Assembly (NCBI RefSeq): GCF_004346185.1
Contig: NZ_SMAI01000010.1
Location: 62,001-126,000, forward strand
Length of the DNA: 64,000 bases
DNA from: Aquabacter spiritensis
GTDB lineage: Bacteria > Pseudomonadota > Alphaproteobacteria > Rhizobiales > Xanthobacteraceae
Direction: 5' to 3'
Both the position numbers and the translations under genes were made by a program. Of this stretch, positions 8,938 through 18,258 are shown piece after piece. The first letter of the stretch is position 1. Every line of letters begins with the position of its first letter. The notes beneath the pieces are model-generated. The model saw only the letters and a list, made by a program, of their open reading frames with translations, searched no databases and was not told the origin of the DNA.

Positions 8938-9804
8938 ATGCCTGCCCTCCCTTCCGCCCCCCCGCCTCCCTTCCGCTCCGACGGTGCCGCGGCGCCGCAA
9001 GCGTCGCCGCAGGCGACGGCTCGGCTGCGGATCGTCACCTATAATGTGCGCCGCTGCTATGGCCTCGACGGGCGCTATGCGCCGGGGCGGATCGCGGAGA
9101 TCCTGGCTGAAAGTGCGGCCGACGTGGTCGCCCTCCAGGAACTCGACGTCCGCCGCGCGCGCAGCGGCGGCATCGACCAAGCCGTCGCCATCGCCTCCGA
9201 GCTGCGGATGAACCTGCACTTCCATCCGGCGATGCGGGTGGTGGAGGAATTGTACGGCGACGCCATCCTCTCTCTGCTGCCGCTCGAATTGAAGAAGGCC
9301 GGGCCGCTGCCGGGGACGGGCGGCGCGCTGCGCACGGAACCGCGGGGCGCGCTCTGGGTGGAAGCCAGGCTCGCCGGCACGCCGGTCCAGATCATCAACA
9401 CGCATTTCGGCCTTCTCGCCCGCGAACGCCTGCTGCAGGCCGAGGCGATCGCCGGGCCGGACTGGCTCGGGCATTCCGCCTGCCGGGGGCCGACGGTCCT
9501 GGTCGGCGACCTCAATTCCGGCCCGGGCTCGCGCGCCTATCGCAGGATCGCCGCCAAGTTGACCGATGCCCAGCGGGCGAACGGCCGCCGGCCGGTGCCG
9601 ACCTTTCCGACGCGCTGGCCGATCCTGCGCATCGACCACGTCTTCGTCGGCGGCGGCATCGGCGTCGAGCGGGTGGCGACGCTGCGCGGCGGCGCCGCCC
9701 GCCTGGCTTCGGACCATGTGCCGCTGTGCGTGGATCTCACGGTCCCCGCCGCGGCCACGTCGGGGCCGGAGCGGAGCCCGGAAAATTCGGAGGGGGCGGG
9801 ATGA
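8938..9804 (+). CDS. Endonuclease/exonuclease/phosphatase-family protein (YbhP-like)
   Basis: A 288-residue metal-dependent phosphoesterase fold (EEP superfamily). Motifs in order are RIVTYNVRRCYG (catalytic Asn), VVALQELDV (metal-binding Glu), NTHFGL (His), LVGDLNSGPGS (Asp/Asn) and LASDHVPL (terminal Asp-His pair). All catalytic residues are present. The first 28 residues are Pro/Ala-rich. The next gene overlaps it by ATGA and encodes a YbhN-like membrane protein, and a cardiolipin synthase-like gene lies convergently beyond. This is the same trio as ybhP-clsB-ybhN of enterobacteria, so a phospholipid-related substrate is more likely than DNA, but this is inferred from context. Confidence 0.85.
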   Translation: MPALPSAPPPPFRSDGAAAPQASPQATARLRIVTYNVRRCYGLDGRYAPGRIAEILAESAADVVALQELDVRRARSGGIDQAVAIASELRMNLHFHPAMRVVEELYGDAILSLLPLELKKAGPLPGTGGALRTEPRGALWVEARLAGTPVQIINTHFGLLARERLLQAEAIAGPDWLGHSACRGPTVLVGDLNSGPGSRAYRRIAAKLTDAQRANGRRPVPTFPTRWPILRIDHVFVGGGIGVERVATLRGGAARLASDHVPLCVDLTVPAAATSGPERSPENSEGAG

Positions 9805-10793
9805 CGTCCATGTCCGTTCCCGATCGAGCCGGCGGTAAGGGCAGGGCTGCATTGCGCCGGGGCCGGGCAGTGGCCGCCTCGAAGCCCTTCCAGATCGCCG
9901 TCGCGCTCGCCGCCATCGCGCTCGGCGCTCTCCTCATCTATCGCGCGCTGAAGGATTACAGTTTCGACGAACTGGTGGCCGCTGTGGGTCGGGTGCCGAC
10001 GGGGCGGGTCGCCGCCAGTGCGGGGTTTGCCGCCGCGAGCTATGTCTGCCTGACCCTCTTCGATTATCTGGCGCTGCGCTATGCCGGCAAGCCGCTGGCC
10101 TATCGCAGGGCCGCGCTCGCTTCCTTCGTCGGCCTCTCGCTTGGTCACACCATCGGCCTCGCGGCCTTGTCTTCGGGGGCGATCCGCTATCGCTTCTATT
10201 CGCGGTGGGGTCTCGATGCGGGCGAGGTCGCCAAGGTGATCCTGTTCTGCGGCCTGACGGTGGGGCTCGGCCTTTCCGGGCTGGCCGGCGCCGCCCTTCT
10301 TTTTGAACCCGGGATCGCTTGGGACATGGCGGGGCTTTCCCCGGCCGCCACCTATGGGCTCGCGATCGCCTGCCTGGCAGCGCCTGTGCTTTATGTTTTG
10401 CTCGCCGCCTGTCTGCGTGCGCCGCTCGTGGTCCGCGGCTGGTCGATCGCATTGCCCGGACCGAAGCTGGCGGTGGCGCAGGTGGCGGTGGGGGTCGCCA
10501 ATTTTCTCTGCGTCGCGGCCTGCCTGCACCAGGCGCTCGCCGGGGTGCGCGAAGTCGGTTTCGCCGCCGTCGCTTCGGCTTATGTGGTCGCTAATACCGC
10601 GACGATCCTCTCCCATGTGCCCGGTGGCCTCGGGGTGATCGAGACCGTGGTGCAGCATCTGCTGCCGGGTGTCGGGCTTGTGGGGCCGCTTCTCGTCTTC
10701 CGCTTCACCTATTTCCTGGTCCCGCTCGCTCTGGGAACGCTCGGGCTCGCCGCCAGCGAGGCGTTTTACGCCCGCGGAAAAGGATCTCGTTAG
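9801..10793 (+). CDS. YbhN-like integral membrane protein (LPG synthase TM-domain family)
   Basis: A 330-residue polytopic membrane protein of the family covering the flippase domain of lysylphosphatidylglycerol synthase (PF03706). About eight hydrophobic helices are visible. Signature segments are SLGHTIGLAALSSGAIRYRF and ILSHVPGGLGVIETVV, both typical for this family. There is no C-terminal aminoacyl-transfer domain, so it is probably a lipid translocation component and not an LPG synthase. The ATG at 9801 overlaps the previous stop (ATGA) and is preceded by GGAGGGGGCGGG, which fixes the start. Confidence 0.85.
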   Translation: MTSMSVPDRAGGKGRAALRRGRAVAASKPFQIAVALAAIALGALLIYRALKDYSFDELVAAVGRVPTGRVAASAGFAAASYVCLTLFDYLALRYAGKPLAYRRAALASFVGLSLGHTIGLAALSSGAIRYRFYSRWGLDAGEVAKVILFCGLTVGLGLSGLAGAALLFEPGIAWDMAGLSPAATYGLAIACLAAPVLYVLLAACLRAPLVVRGWSIALPGPKLAVAQVAVGVANFLCVAACLHQALAGVREVGFAAVASAYVVANTATILSHVPGGLGVIETVVQHLLPGVGLVGPLLVFRFTYFLVPLALGTLGLAASEAFYARGKGSR

Positions 10794-10836
10794 AGCGTTT
10801 TCCGATCGGCTTCGCCGCGGGACCCTGCCGCGTGGT

Positions 10837-12384
10837 CTACCGCCGACGCTTGCGCTGCTTCAGCATCCAGATCGGCTCGAACGGCCGGGCGGGATCGAGC
10901 AGCCAGGTCGCGATGACCGGCTGTGTCGGACCGTGCGTGTCGATCGCATCGAACTGGCGCAGCCCGCGCGGCTGCCGGTTCAGCCGCTCGATGGTCTTCA
11001 CCAGAGATCCGGTCTCCTCCATCGCCGCGCGCACCTGCGCCGGCGCCGTTCCCAGATGTTCGCCGATCAGGCGGTCGCGGATGGCTGCGATTGCTTCGCG
11101 CTCCCGAGAGGTGCCGGCTTCTACGGCGATATCGAGTTCGGTATCGAGCCCGATGGACCGGTTGTTGAGGTTGGACGAGCCGACCCGCAAGAAGCGGTCA
11201 TCCACAAGGATCAGCTTGGAGTGGATCAGGATCGCACACTCGTCCTCGGGGGCGGGGACGACGGGATGGTAGATCCGGAACCGGTCGTGGCGGTCGGCGC
11301 GGGTCAAGCGGCGGATCAGCCGGTCGCGGTTCTCGCCCATGATGAGGCGTTCCGGCAGTGTGTGGGCGGCCCGGCTCACCACAGCCACGACGTCCGGTCC
11401 GTCGGGCTCCCGCAGCCGCTGCTCCAGGATTTCGGCGACGAAGCCGGCGGTGAGATACTGCGCTTCAATGAAGATGGTGCGGCGTGCGGCCCGCAGAGCA
11501 TCTCCCGTCAGGCGCGGGGATTCCTCGATCGCGGTGCGTCCGCCCCATTCCGGCATCACCCGGGAAATGCCGAGATCGACCTCGGCGAAATCCGGCGACA
11601 GATCATGCGGCCAGAGATCGACGGGCTCCGGGGTAAAGGGCACATCCTCGCCGGTTGCCTCGGCCCAGCGGGTGTGCGCCAGCGCACAAATGCTGCGGGC
11701 GGCATCGCCGTCCAGCATGAGATGGGTGTCGTGGACCGGACCATAGGCGGCGCCACCCGGGGTGACGCGGTGGGGATCGGCGTGCAGATGTTCGGACGTG
11801 TCCCAGCGGTCCACGGTGAGGTCCATGCCGCCGACAAAGGCGAGCGCGCCGTCGATGCAGACGATCTTCTGGTGGTGTGCGGCATAGAAGGGATGGGTGG
11901 TGTCCAGGCGGAGCTGGATCCGCGGATGCTCCAGGCTCTCGTCGCCGATCAGCAGCTCGCTCGGCGCGCTCGGCGCGTGCACGACGGCGCTGCTCCAGAC
12001 CAGGATCCGTACGGACAGGTCGGGTTCCGCCTCGACCCGGCGGCGCAGCAAGGTGCCGATCAGTGTGTCGTCCGTGTCCGGGCGAAGTTTGACCCGGCTG
12101 TCGAAGTCCCACCCGACGATGACGATGGAGTGCCGCGCGCGCCGAAGCGCCGCTTCGAGACGCGCGAAATAGGCGGCTCCATCGACCAGCAAGGCGGCGC
12201 GGTCGGCCCGCGCGCGTTTCCAGCAATTCCAGCCGGGGACCAGGATCGCGTCGTCGCCGCCGGCGGGGCGGACGGCTGGCGCACGGCGCCACCAGGCCGG
12301 CAGGCGCAGCCGGACCCTGCGCGGGCCGCTGGCGGCCGCTTCGGTGCGTGGCAGGGGTGACGTCAGGGTCGTCGTTCGCGCCAA
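10837..12384 (-). CDS. Phospholipase D-family / cardiolipin synthase-like protein
   Basis: A 515-residue enzyme with two HKD motifs: HHQKIVCIDGA (His171, Lys173, Asp178) and HSKLILVDDRFLRVGSSNLN (His388, Lys390, Asp395), the catalytic halves of the PLD superfamily. Each is followed by GG or GS-N residues as in cardiolipin synthases. The protein lacks N-terminal membrane helices, so it is closer to the ClsB or PLD-like class than to ClsA. TTG 12384 is chosen because AAAAGGAGA lies seven to eight bases upstream; the frame is open further but without a better start. It is convergent with the YbhN-like gene and faces the psd-pssA cluster, supporting a phospholipid substrate such as phosphatidylglycerol. 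Confidence 0.86.
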   Translation of the reverse strand: MARTTTLTSPLPRTEAAASGPRRVRLRLPAWWRRAPAVRPAGGDDAILVPGWNCWKRARADRAALLVDGAAYFARLEAALRRARHSIVIVGWDFDSRVKLRPDTDDTLIGTLLRRRVEAEPDLSVRILVWSSAVVHAPSAPSELLIGDESLEHPRIQLRLDTTHPFYAAHHQKIVCIDGALAFVGGMDLTVDRWDTSEHLHADPHRVTPGGAAYGPVHDTHLMLDGDAARSICALAHTRWAEATGEDVPFTPEPVDLWPHDLSPDFAEVDLGISRVMPEWGGRTAIEESPRLTGDALRAARRTIFIEAQYLTAGFVAEILEQRLREPDGPDVVAVVSRAAHTLPERLIMGENRDRLIRRLTRADRHDRFRIYHPVVPAPEDECAILIHSKLILVDDRFLRVGSSNLNNRSIGLDTELDIAVEAGTSREREAIAAIRDRLIGEHLGTAPAQVRAAMEETGSLVKTIERLNRQPRGLRQFDAIDTHGPTQPVIATWLLDPARPFEPIWMLKQRKRRR

Positions 12385-12560
12385 GGTCGGTCTCCTTTTC
12401 CGGCAGACGGCGGCGGGGACGCCTTCGGCGATCCGCCGCCGGGGCGACATTCGGATCGCGCTCTGTGGACGAAAGTTCTGAGCCGCGGCTTCGTTCCAGC
12501 TCGGCGTGGCGCTCGCTTCGGGAAGGAACCCGATGGGGGGATCGCGCATTTCTGATCGCC

Positions 12561-13667
12561 ATGCCGCGTCCCAGATCCCCCTCGTCCGCCAAGTTCCCCG
12601 ATCGAGCGATCCGCATGCCGAGCAAGGCCGCTCTGGCGCGACGGGCGGGGCTGATGCCGGTGACGGTGAGCGACCTCGTTCTGGCGCGGCGCCGGAGCGG
12701 GCGGGGCTTCCGCTACCTCGATGCCGACGGCGCCACGATCCGCGATCCTTCCGTGGTGCAGCGGCTCGCATCGCTCGCAGTGCCGCCGGCTTATTCGGAG
12801 GTGCGCTATGCTTCCGATCCGCGCGCCCACCTCCAGGCGATCGGCCGCGACGCCGCGGGGCGGCTGCAATATCGCTACCATTCCGGCTGGGAGACGGTGC
12901 GCGAATGGCTGAAGGCCAAGCGCCTCGCGCAGTTCGCCGCCGTCCTGCCGAAGGTGCGGCGGGCGATCGGGCGCGACCTCGCCGCGCCCGCGCCGGGCCG
13001 GCGGTTCGCGCTGGCCGCCGTCGTGGAGCTCGTCGCGCTGACCGCGATCCGTGCGGGCGGAGAGGCCTATGCCAAGGAGCGGGGCACACGCGGCGCCGCC
13101 ACGCTCGCCAAATCCAACGTCACCATTGACGGCGAACGGGTCACGCTCCGCTTCAAGGCGAAGGGCGGAAAGGTACAGGTCCGCGAGGTCTGCATGCCCC
13201 GGTTCGCACAGGTGATGACGCAGCTGAAGGCGCTGCCCGGTCGCCGCCTGTTCCAATATCGCGACGCGGAGGGGGGCGTTCGGGCGGTGCGGGCCGCCGA
13301 TGTCAACGCCTATCTGAAAGAGGTGTCGGGAGCGTCGATTTCTCTCAAGGATTTTCGCACCCTCGTGGCCTCGGCGGGCGTTCTCGAGACGCTGGCCGCA
13401 ACCGTTCCGGCCAGCAGCGCCCGTCAGCGACGCGCGCAGATTCTCGATGCGGTGCGGGCGGCGGCGCAGGACCTCGCCAATACCCCGACCGTCTGCCGCA
13501 AGAGCTATGTCCACGGCACGATCGTGACCGCCTTCGAGGACGGTGCCCTGGAGCGCTTTGCCAAGACCTTGCGCGGCTGCCGCTCGGAGCTGAAGCGTGC
13601 GCAGGTGCTCGCGGACATTCTGGCTCAGGCGCGGATCCGGCCCGCCGAGGGGGCGGCCATCGCCTGA
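12561..13667 (+). CDS. DNA topoisomerase IB
   Basis: A 368-residue bacterial (poxvirus/eukaryote-like) type IB topoisomerase, which relaxes supercoils by a transient 3'-phosphotyrosine link. The N-terminal DNA-binding domain contains YRYHSGWETVREWLKAKRL. The catalytic domain has Arg164 in TAIRAGGEAYAKE, a KGGK beta-hairpin lysine, DFRTLVASAGV (Arg266) and CRKSYVHGTIV with the nucleophile Tyr316. The histidine usually present in place of the V in RTLVA-type segments is not seen at the equivalent place. ATG 12561 is the first in-frame methionine after the divergent PLD gene; ATG 12615 is an alternative. No good Shine-Dalgarno is visible. Confidence 0.9.
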   Translation: MPRPRSPSSAKFPDRAIRMPSKAALARRAGLMPVTVSDLVLARRRSGRGFRYLDADGATIRDPSVVQRLASLAVPPAYSEVRYASDPRAHLQAIGRDAAGRLQYRYHSGWETVREWLKAKRLAQFAAVLPKVRRAIGRDLAAPAPGRRFALAAVVELVALTAIRAGGEAYAKERGTRGAATLAKSNVTIDGERVTLRFKAKGGKVQVREVCMPRFAQVMTQLKALPGRRLFQYRDAEGGVRAVRAADVNAYLKEVSGASISLKDFRTLVASAGVLETLAATVPASSARQRRAQILDAVRAAAQDLANTPTVCRKSYVHGTIVTAFEDGALERFAKTLRGCRSELKRAQVLADILAQARIRPAEGAAIA

Positions 13668-13780
13668 TCGGATCGGGTTCTAAGGAGGTTAGTTCGGCGC
13701 CCGGCTCGCTTTCCGCGCGGGGCGTTCACGTGGGCGTCAGGTTCGGGGATGATAGTGGGCCAACCAAGGGAGAGCGCGCC

Positions 13781-14563
13781 ATGGCCGATCATCGCGGAAA
13801 ATTCGTCTGGTACGAACTGATGACCACGGACATGCCGGCGGCACAGGCGTTCTACACGCACGTCGTCGGCTGGGAGGCGCGCGATGCCGGCATGCCGGAC
13901 ATGGCCTATTCCCTGTTTTCCAGCCAAGGCACCGAGATCGCCGGCCTGATGGTTCTGCCGGATCAGGCACGCGAAATGGGCGCGCCGCCCTCCTGGATCG
14001 GCTATGTCGCGGTCGACGACGTCGATATTGGCGCGGCGAGCTTCGCGGCGGCGGGCGGCAAGGTCTATCGGGCGCCCAGCGACATTCCCGGCATCGGCCG
14101 GTTCGCGATCGTCGCCGACCCCCAGGGGGTGGTCCTGGCGCTCTTCCGGGGCGAGGGCGACATGCCGCCCATGCCGGATCCGTCCCAAACACCGGGCGTG
14201 GTGGGCTGGCACGAATTGCTGACCGGTGACGGCGCGGCGGCCTTCGACTTCTATTCCGGCCAGTTCGGCTGGGAGAAGGACCAGGGCATGGATATGGGCG
14301 CCCTCGGTCTCTACCAATTATGGCGTTATGCCGGAGCCACGGAAGCGGCGGGCGGCATGATGACCCGGCCCCCCATGGTCCCGGCGTCGTTCTGGATGTT
14401 CTATTTCACCTGCGACGACATCGACGCGGCCATGGCGCGCGTCGGGGCCGGCGGCGGGCAGGTCGTAAACGGCCCGATGGAGGTGCCCGGCGGGGCCCAC
14501 ATCTTCCAGGCGATGGATCCGCAGGGCGGCGTGTTTGCGATGGTCGGCCCGAAAAAGGCATAG
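13781..14563 (+). CDS. Tandem VOC (glyoxalase/bleomycin-resistance fold) protein
   Basis: A 260-residue protein with two vicinal-oxygen-chelate modules in tandem, about residues 6-125 and 135-258. Each begins with a F(V/H)WYEL or GWHELL-type strand, continues with a helix (MPAAQAFYTHVVGWE; AAAFDFYSGQFGWE) and ends with ADPQGVVLALF or MDPQGGVFAMVG. Metal-ligand residues seem only partly conserved, so the enzyme activity, if any, is unknown; similar proteins are annotated as hydroxylase-like by homology. Start ATG 13781 has AAGGGAGAG upstream. It ends 36 bases before the convergent molybdenum hydroxylase operon. Confidence 0.85.
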   Translation: MADHRGKFVWYELMTTDMPAAQAFYTHVVGWEARDAGMPDMAYSLFSSQGTEIAGLMVLPDQAREMGAPPSWIGYVAVDDVDIGAASFAAAGGKVYRAPSDIPGIGRFAIVADPQGVVLALFRGEGDMPPMPDPSQTPGVVGWHELLTGDGAAAFDFYSGQFGWEKDQGMDMGALGLYQLWRYAGATEAAGGMMTRPPMVPASFWMFYFTCDDIDAAMARVGAGGGQVVNGPMEVPGGAHIFQAMDPQGGVFAMVGPKKA

Positions 14564-14599
14564 TTTCTGGGGCCGGCGCGGTGCGGTCCGCGCGGCGCT

Positions 14600-17338
14600 C
14601 TATACCGGGCGTCCGGATCCATCCCGAGCGACCAGCGCCGCATGGAGCCGGTCCGGCGTAAAAGGCGGCGCGTGGAGACGCAGGCCCGTCGCGTCGCGGA
14701 TCGCATTGGCGAGGGCGGGAGTGACCGGATTGTACGGGCTCTCGCTCATCGACTTGGCACCAGCGGGGCCCAAAGCGTCGTAAGTCTTGGCGAAGAGGAT
14801 CTCGGTCGGCGGGATGTCGGCGAAGCGCGGCATCAGATACGATCGGAAGGTCGGATTGACGACGTGTCCATCCGGACCGATTTGCAGATCCTCCATCAGT
14901 GCGACGCCCAGGGCCTGGGCGATCCCGCCCTCGATCTGGCCGCGGCATTGCAGGGGGTTCATCACCCGCCCTGCATCTGCCGCGTGCACGCTCCTCAATA
15001 TGCGCAGCGCCCCTGTGGCGGGATCCACCGCGACGCGAAACCCTTGGACATTGAACGCCACCGAGCGCGGCGAGCCGGTCGCCCGTCCCCTTTCCTCGAT
15101 CGGCGCGCCGGCCTGCGCGGCGAGGTCGGCGAGCGGGATGCGGGTGTCTCCTGCGACGACCGCGTCCGGCGCGAGCCGGGCTGGCGCACCGGTCGCGTTC
15201 GGCTCGCTCGCAGCTTCGCCGCGCGCGATCCGGCCGAGCGCGATCAAGCGTGCCGCCAGCGCGGTCGCCGCGCGCTCGGTGGCGAGGCCGGCCACCACCG
15301 TCCCGGTCGAGCCGAAAGCCCCCGTGTCGTAGCCCCCCAGAGCGGTGTCGGACTGATGGAGGCGGACCCGGGACGGCAGGGTGCCGAGAATGGTGGCGGC
15401 GATCTGCCGATGCACGGTGCTGGTCCCGTTGCCGAATTCCGCGGTCCCGACCGTCAGGTCGAACATCCCATCGGCGGCGAGGCGGATCCGGCATTCGGCG
15501 AAATGCCCGCGCGGCGGGATGGTGTCGATCATCGCCGCCGCCATGCCCGTTCCGGTCAGCCAGCCCGGCGGGGCGTCCGGGCTCGGCGCCGCGAGCGCTT
15601 GCTCCACCAGGCCGAGGCATTGGTCGAGCCCGTAGGAGCCGAAGGCGACGTCGTGCGGGTGGTCGCTGTGCGCGATCATCGCATCCCCGGGGCGGATCAT
15701 GTTACGCCGCCTGAAGTCGAACGGATCGAGGCCGAGCCCGCGTGCGACCTCGTCCATGGCGGATTCGACGGCGAAAATGGTCTGGCTCAGCCCATAGCCG
15801 CGAAACGCGCCGCTCGGCATCGTGTTGGTATAGACGGCGCGGCCCTCGGCCTTCTTGTTCGGGCAGCGATAGAGGATCAGCGCCTCGTTGCAGCCGTGGA
15901 ACAGGGTGCCCGGCCCGTGATTGCCGTAGGCGCCGGTGTTCGAGAGCACCGAGAGCGCGATGGCGGTGAGCGTCCCGTCGGCGCGCGCGCCGATCTTCAC
16001 CGTCACCTTCATGGGATGGCGGCAGGTCGATGCGGTGAACTGCTCGTGCCGGGTGAATTCGAACTTCACCGGCCGGCCGGTCTTCAGCACGGCCAGGGCG
16101 ACGATATCCTCGGTCAGCATCTCCTGCTTGCCGCCGAAGCCGCCGCCGACCCGCGCGCAAACGACCCGCACCTTGTCCGGCGCGAGGCCGAACAGGCCTG
16201 CGAGCGCGTCGCGGGTGAGGAAGGGGGTCTGCGAGGAGGTGCGCAGGGTCAGCCGCCCGTCGGCGTCGAGCCAGCCGATCGTCCCGTGGGTTTCGAGATG
16301 ACCGTGCTGGACGCGCTGGGAGGCATAGGTCCCCTCATGGATGAAATCGGCTTCGGCGAAGCCGGCCGCCACGTCGCCCACCGCGCCGTGAAGCGCGCCC
16401 ACCACGTTGCGCTCCGGCGCGGCGATGCGGCTCGTCCCGGGGGCCTTGGGATGCAGGACCGGGGCCCCCGGCGCCAGCGCCGCCTCGGGCTCGAACACCG
16501 CAGGCAGAAGCGCATAAGTGACCTTGATGCGCCGGCAGGCCTCTTCCGCCGCGCCCTCGGTCTCGGCGACCACCGCGGCGACGCGCTGGCCGACGAAGCG
16601 CACCACATCGTCGAGGACGCGCGTGTCGTCGACATCATCCGTGGCGATCTCATGCCGCGCGGTCGAGAAATGGGCGGCGGGCGCATCCGCGTGGGTGAGG
16701 ATCGCGACGACGCCGGGGACGGACAGGGCCTCGGCGGTCTCGATGGCGACGATCCGCGCATGGGGATGAGGCGAGGCCAGCAGCTTGAGATGCGTCAGCC
16801 CCGGAGGGGCGACATCCATGGTGAAACAGGCGGCGCCGGTCACGAGATCCGGGCCGGCCGGGGCGGGGAGGCTCCGGCCGATGCCGCCGCCGGCCTCTTC
16901 CGTCTCGACATGGCACACGCCGTGAACCGCATCCGCGATGGCGCGGTAGCCGGTGCAGCGGCAGAGATTGCCCTTCAACGCAGCCGGCAGATCGCGCATC
17001 TGCGCCTGATCGAGGGCGACGGCGGTCATGATCATGCCGGCGGTGCAGAACCCGCACTGAAACCCCTGTGCGGCCAGGAATCGCGCCTGGACCGGATGCA
17101 GCGCGCCGTCTTGCGCCAGCCCCTCGATGGTGGTGACGGCGCGGCCTTCGGCACGAAAAGCGGGATAGAGGCAAGAATGCACGGGCGCGCCGTCGACATG
17201 GACCGTGCAGGCGCCGCAATCGCCGGTGTCGCAGCCCTTTTTCACGCCGAAGCGGCCGAGGTCGCGCAGCAAAGTCCGCAAGCACTGTCCGGGCCGCGGC
17301 GCGGCTTCGGTCGCCGCCCCGTTCAGGTCGAATTTCAT
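14600..17338 (-). CDS. Molybdenum hydroxylase: fused 2x[2Fe-2S] and Moco catalytic chain
   Basis: A 912-residue xanthine-oxidase-family enzyme. Residues 1-160 are the iron-sulfur part: plant-type ferredoxin motif GCDTGDCGACTVHVDG and second cluster motif CGFCTAGMIM...LCRCTGYRAIADAVH. The remainder is the two-part molybdopterin-binding domain with VGGGFGGKQEMLTED and SGAFRGYG. Near the C-terminus, GAKSMSESPYNP keeps the catalytic Glu in the GAKxxxE position. Size and domain order resemble Desulfovibrio gigas aldehyde oxidoreductase (one chain without FAD), but here a separate FAD subunit is encoded upstream with an ATGA overlap, so the complex is probably a heterodimer-based dehydrogenase. Substrate (aldehyde, purine or N-heterocycle) cannot be told. 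No XdhC-type maturation gene is nearby. Confidence 0.9.
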   Translation of the reverse strand: MKFDLNGAATEAAPRPGQCLRTLLRDLGRFGVKKGCDTGDCGACTVHVDGAPVHSCLYPAFRAEGRAVTTIEGLAQDGALHPVQARFLAAQGFQCGFCTAGMIMTAVALDQAQMRDLPAALKGNLCRCTGYRAIADAVHGVCHVETEEAGGGIGRSLPAPAGPDLVTGAACFTMDVAPPGLTHLKLLASPHPHARIVAIETAEALSVPGVVAILTHADAPAAHFSTARHEIATDDVDDTRVLDDVVRFVGQRVAAVVAETEGAAEEACRRIKVTYALLPAVFEPEAALAPGAPVLHPKAPGTSRIAAPERNVVGALHGAVGDVAAGFAEADFIHEGTYASQRVQHGHLETHGTIGWLDADGRLTLRTSSQTPFLTRDALAGLFGLAPDKVRVVCARVGGGFGGKQEMLTEDIVALAVLKTGRPVKFEFTRHEQFTASTCRHPMKVTVKIGARADGTLTAIALSVLSNTGAYGNHGPGTLFHGCNEALILYRCPNKKAEGRAVYTNTMPSGAFRGYGLSQTIFAVESAMDEVARGLGLDPFDFRRRNMIRPGDAMIAHSDHPHDVAFGSYGLDQCLGLVEQALAAPSPDAPPGWLTGTGMAAAMIDTIPPRGHFAECRIRLAADGMFDLTVGTAEFGNGTSTVHRQIAATILGTLPSRVRLHQSDTALGGYDTGAFGSTGTVVAGLATERAATALAARLIALGRIARGEAASEPNATGAPARLAPDAVVAGDTRIPLADLAAQAGAPIEERGRATGSPRSVAFNVQGFRVAVDPATGALRILRSVHAADAGRVMNPLQCRGQIEGGIAQALGVALMEDLQIGPDGHVVNPTFRSYLMPRFADIPPTEILFAKTYDALGPAGAKSMSESPYNPVTPALANAIRDATGLRLHAPPFTPDRLHAALVARDGSGRPV

Positions 17339-18168
17339 GCGGCATCTCCCGCCGCGAGTTCGGCGCGCACCTGTTCGCTCAGATGAAGCGTCATGGCGCG
17401 GCGCCAGTCGCGCGCGCCATGGACGTCCTCGAAATACGCATCCGCGGGCAGGGCCGCGGCGAGCGCGGCCGCGCATTCGGCCGCGTCCGGGTCCTGCGAA
17501 AATTCCAGCCGCAGCGGGCGCGGGACGGCGGCGGTGACGGTGAGGCTCAGCCCGCCCTCGGGTGGGCGCGTGCCGATCACCAGCACCGCCGAGCGGCCGA
17601 GCGCGGAGAGCGAGGCCTGCCGCATCGCCGCCCGCCGGGTGAGGGCGGTGGCGGGCAGATGAATCGCGCGCAGGATTTCGCCCGGCCGCAGGTCCGTCCG
17701 GCTCGCCCCCGTGATGAAATCGAGTGCCCGAATCCGCCGCTCGGTGCCGTCCGGCGCCCACAGGAGACAGGTGCCGTCGAGGCCGCAGACCAGGGAAATC
17801 ATCGCGCCGGCCGGCAGAGCGAGGCAGAGATTGCCCCCCACCGTCGCCATGTTCCACACTTTGAAGGACGCCATCAGGCAGCGGGCGCAGGCCTCGATCA
17901 GCGGCGCGGCCGCCCAGGCCGGCGGCAAGTCGGCGTGGCACAGCTGGGCGATCGTGCAGGTCGCGGCGATCTCGAGACCGTCTTGGCCGATCGTGAGCGC
18001 TGGCCAGTCCAAGGCAGAGAGGTCGATGAGCCGTCGCACGTCCGGCTGGGGCTCGGAGAAAAGCCAGGTGCCGCCCGCCAGGAAAGCGTCGCCCTCTGTC
18101 CAGCCAGAAAGCGCCGCCCGGTCGCGAGGCCGGCTGACGGCGGTAACCGTGTTGAGATCCATGCCCAT
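17335..18168 (-). CDS. FAD-binding subunit of molybdenum hydroxylase (CoxM/XdhB-like)
   Basis: A 277-residue flavoprotein subunit of the xanthine dehydrogenase/CO dehydrogenase family that passes electrons from the Fe-S centres to an acceptor. FAD-binding motifs are AGGTWLF (usually AGGTDL; Asp replaced by Trp) near residue 31 and TVGGNLCLALPAGAM near residue 115, with a C-terminal CO dehydrogenase flavoprotein domain. It starts at ATG 18168, about 90 bases after the tyrS stop, and overlaps the catalytic chain by ATGA, so the two are stoichiometrically coupled. Confidence 0.88.
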   Translation of the reverse strand: MGMDLNTVTAVSRPRDRAALSGWTEGDAFLAGGTWLFSEPQPDVRRLIDLSALDWPALTIGQDGLEIAATCTIAQLCHADLPPAWAAAPLIEACARCLMASFKVWNMATVGGNLCLALPAGAMISLVCGLDGTCLLWAPDGTERRIRALDFITGASRTDLRPGEILRAIHLPATALTRRAAMRQASLSALGRSAVLVIGTRPPEGGLSLTVTAAVPRPLRLEFSQDPDAAECAAALAAALPADAYFEDVHGARDWRRAMTLHLSEQVRAELAAGDAA

Positions 18169-18258
18169 TCCCCGGTCGACCGGCCACCGTCAGCCTGATC
18201 GGATCCCGCTGTCGATGCAAGCGCGGGCCCGTTTGTCGGGAGGGTCGGACGCCGCCGC

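Noticed and set aside
10794-10836. Possible dispersed repeat AGAGCGTTTTCCGATC between YbhN-like and PLD genes
   Set aside because: Single copy noticed in the window; cannot be supported without a genome search.
10837-13089. 750-codon reading of the PLD gene
   Set aside because: The first 235 codons overlap topoisomerase IB antisense and are low complexity; TTG 12384 has the ribosome site.
14642-17386. 914-codon open frame antisense to the molybdenum hydroxylase
   Set aside because: Very long but lies fully within a convincing gene on the other strand, rich in Arg/Gly/Asp, no motif.
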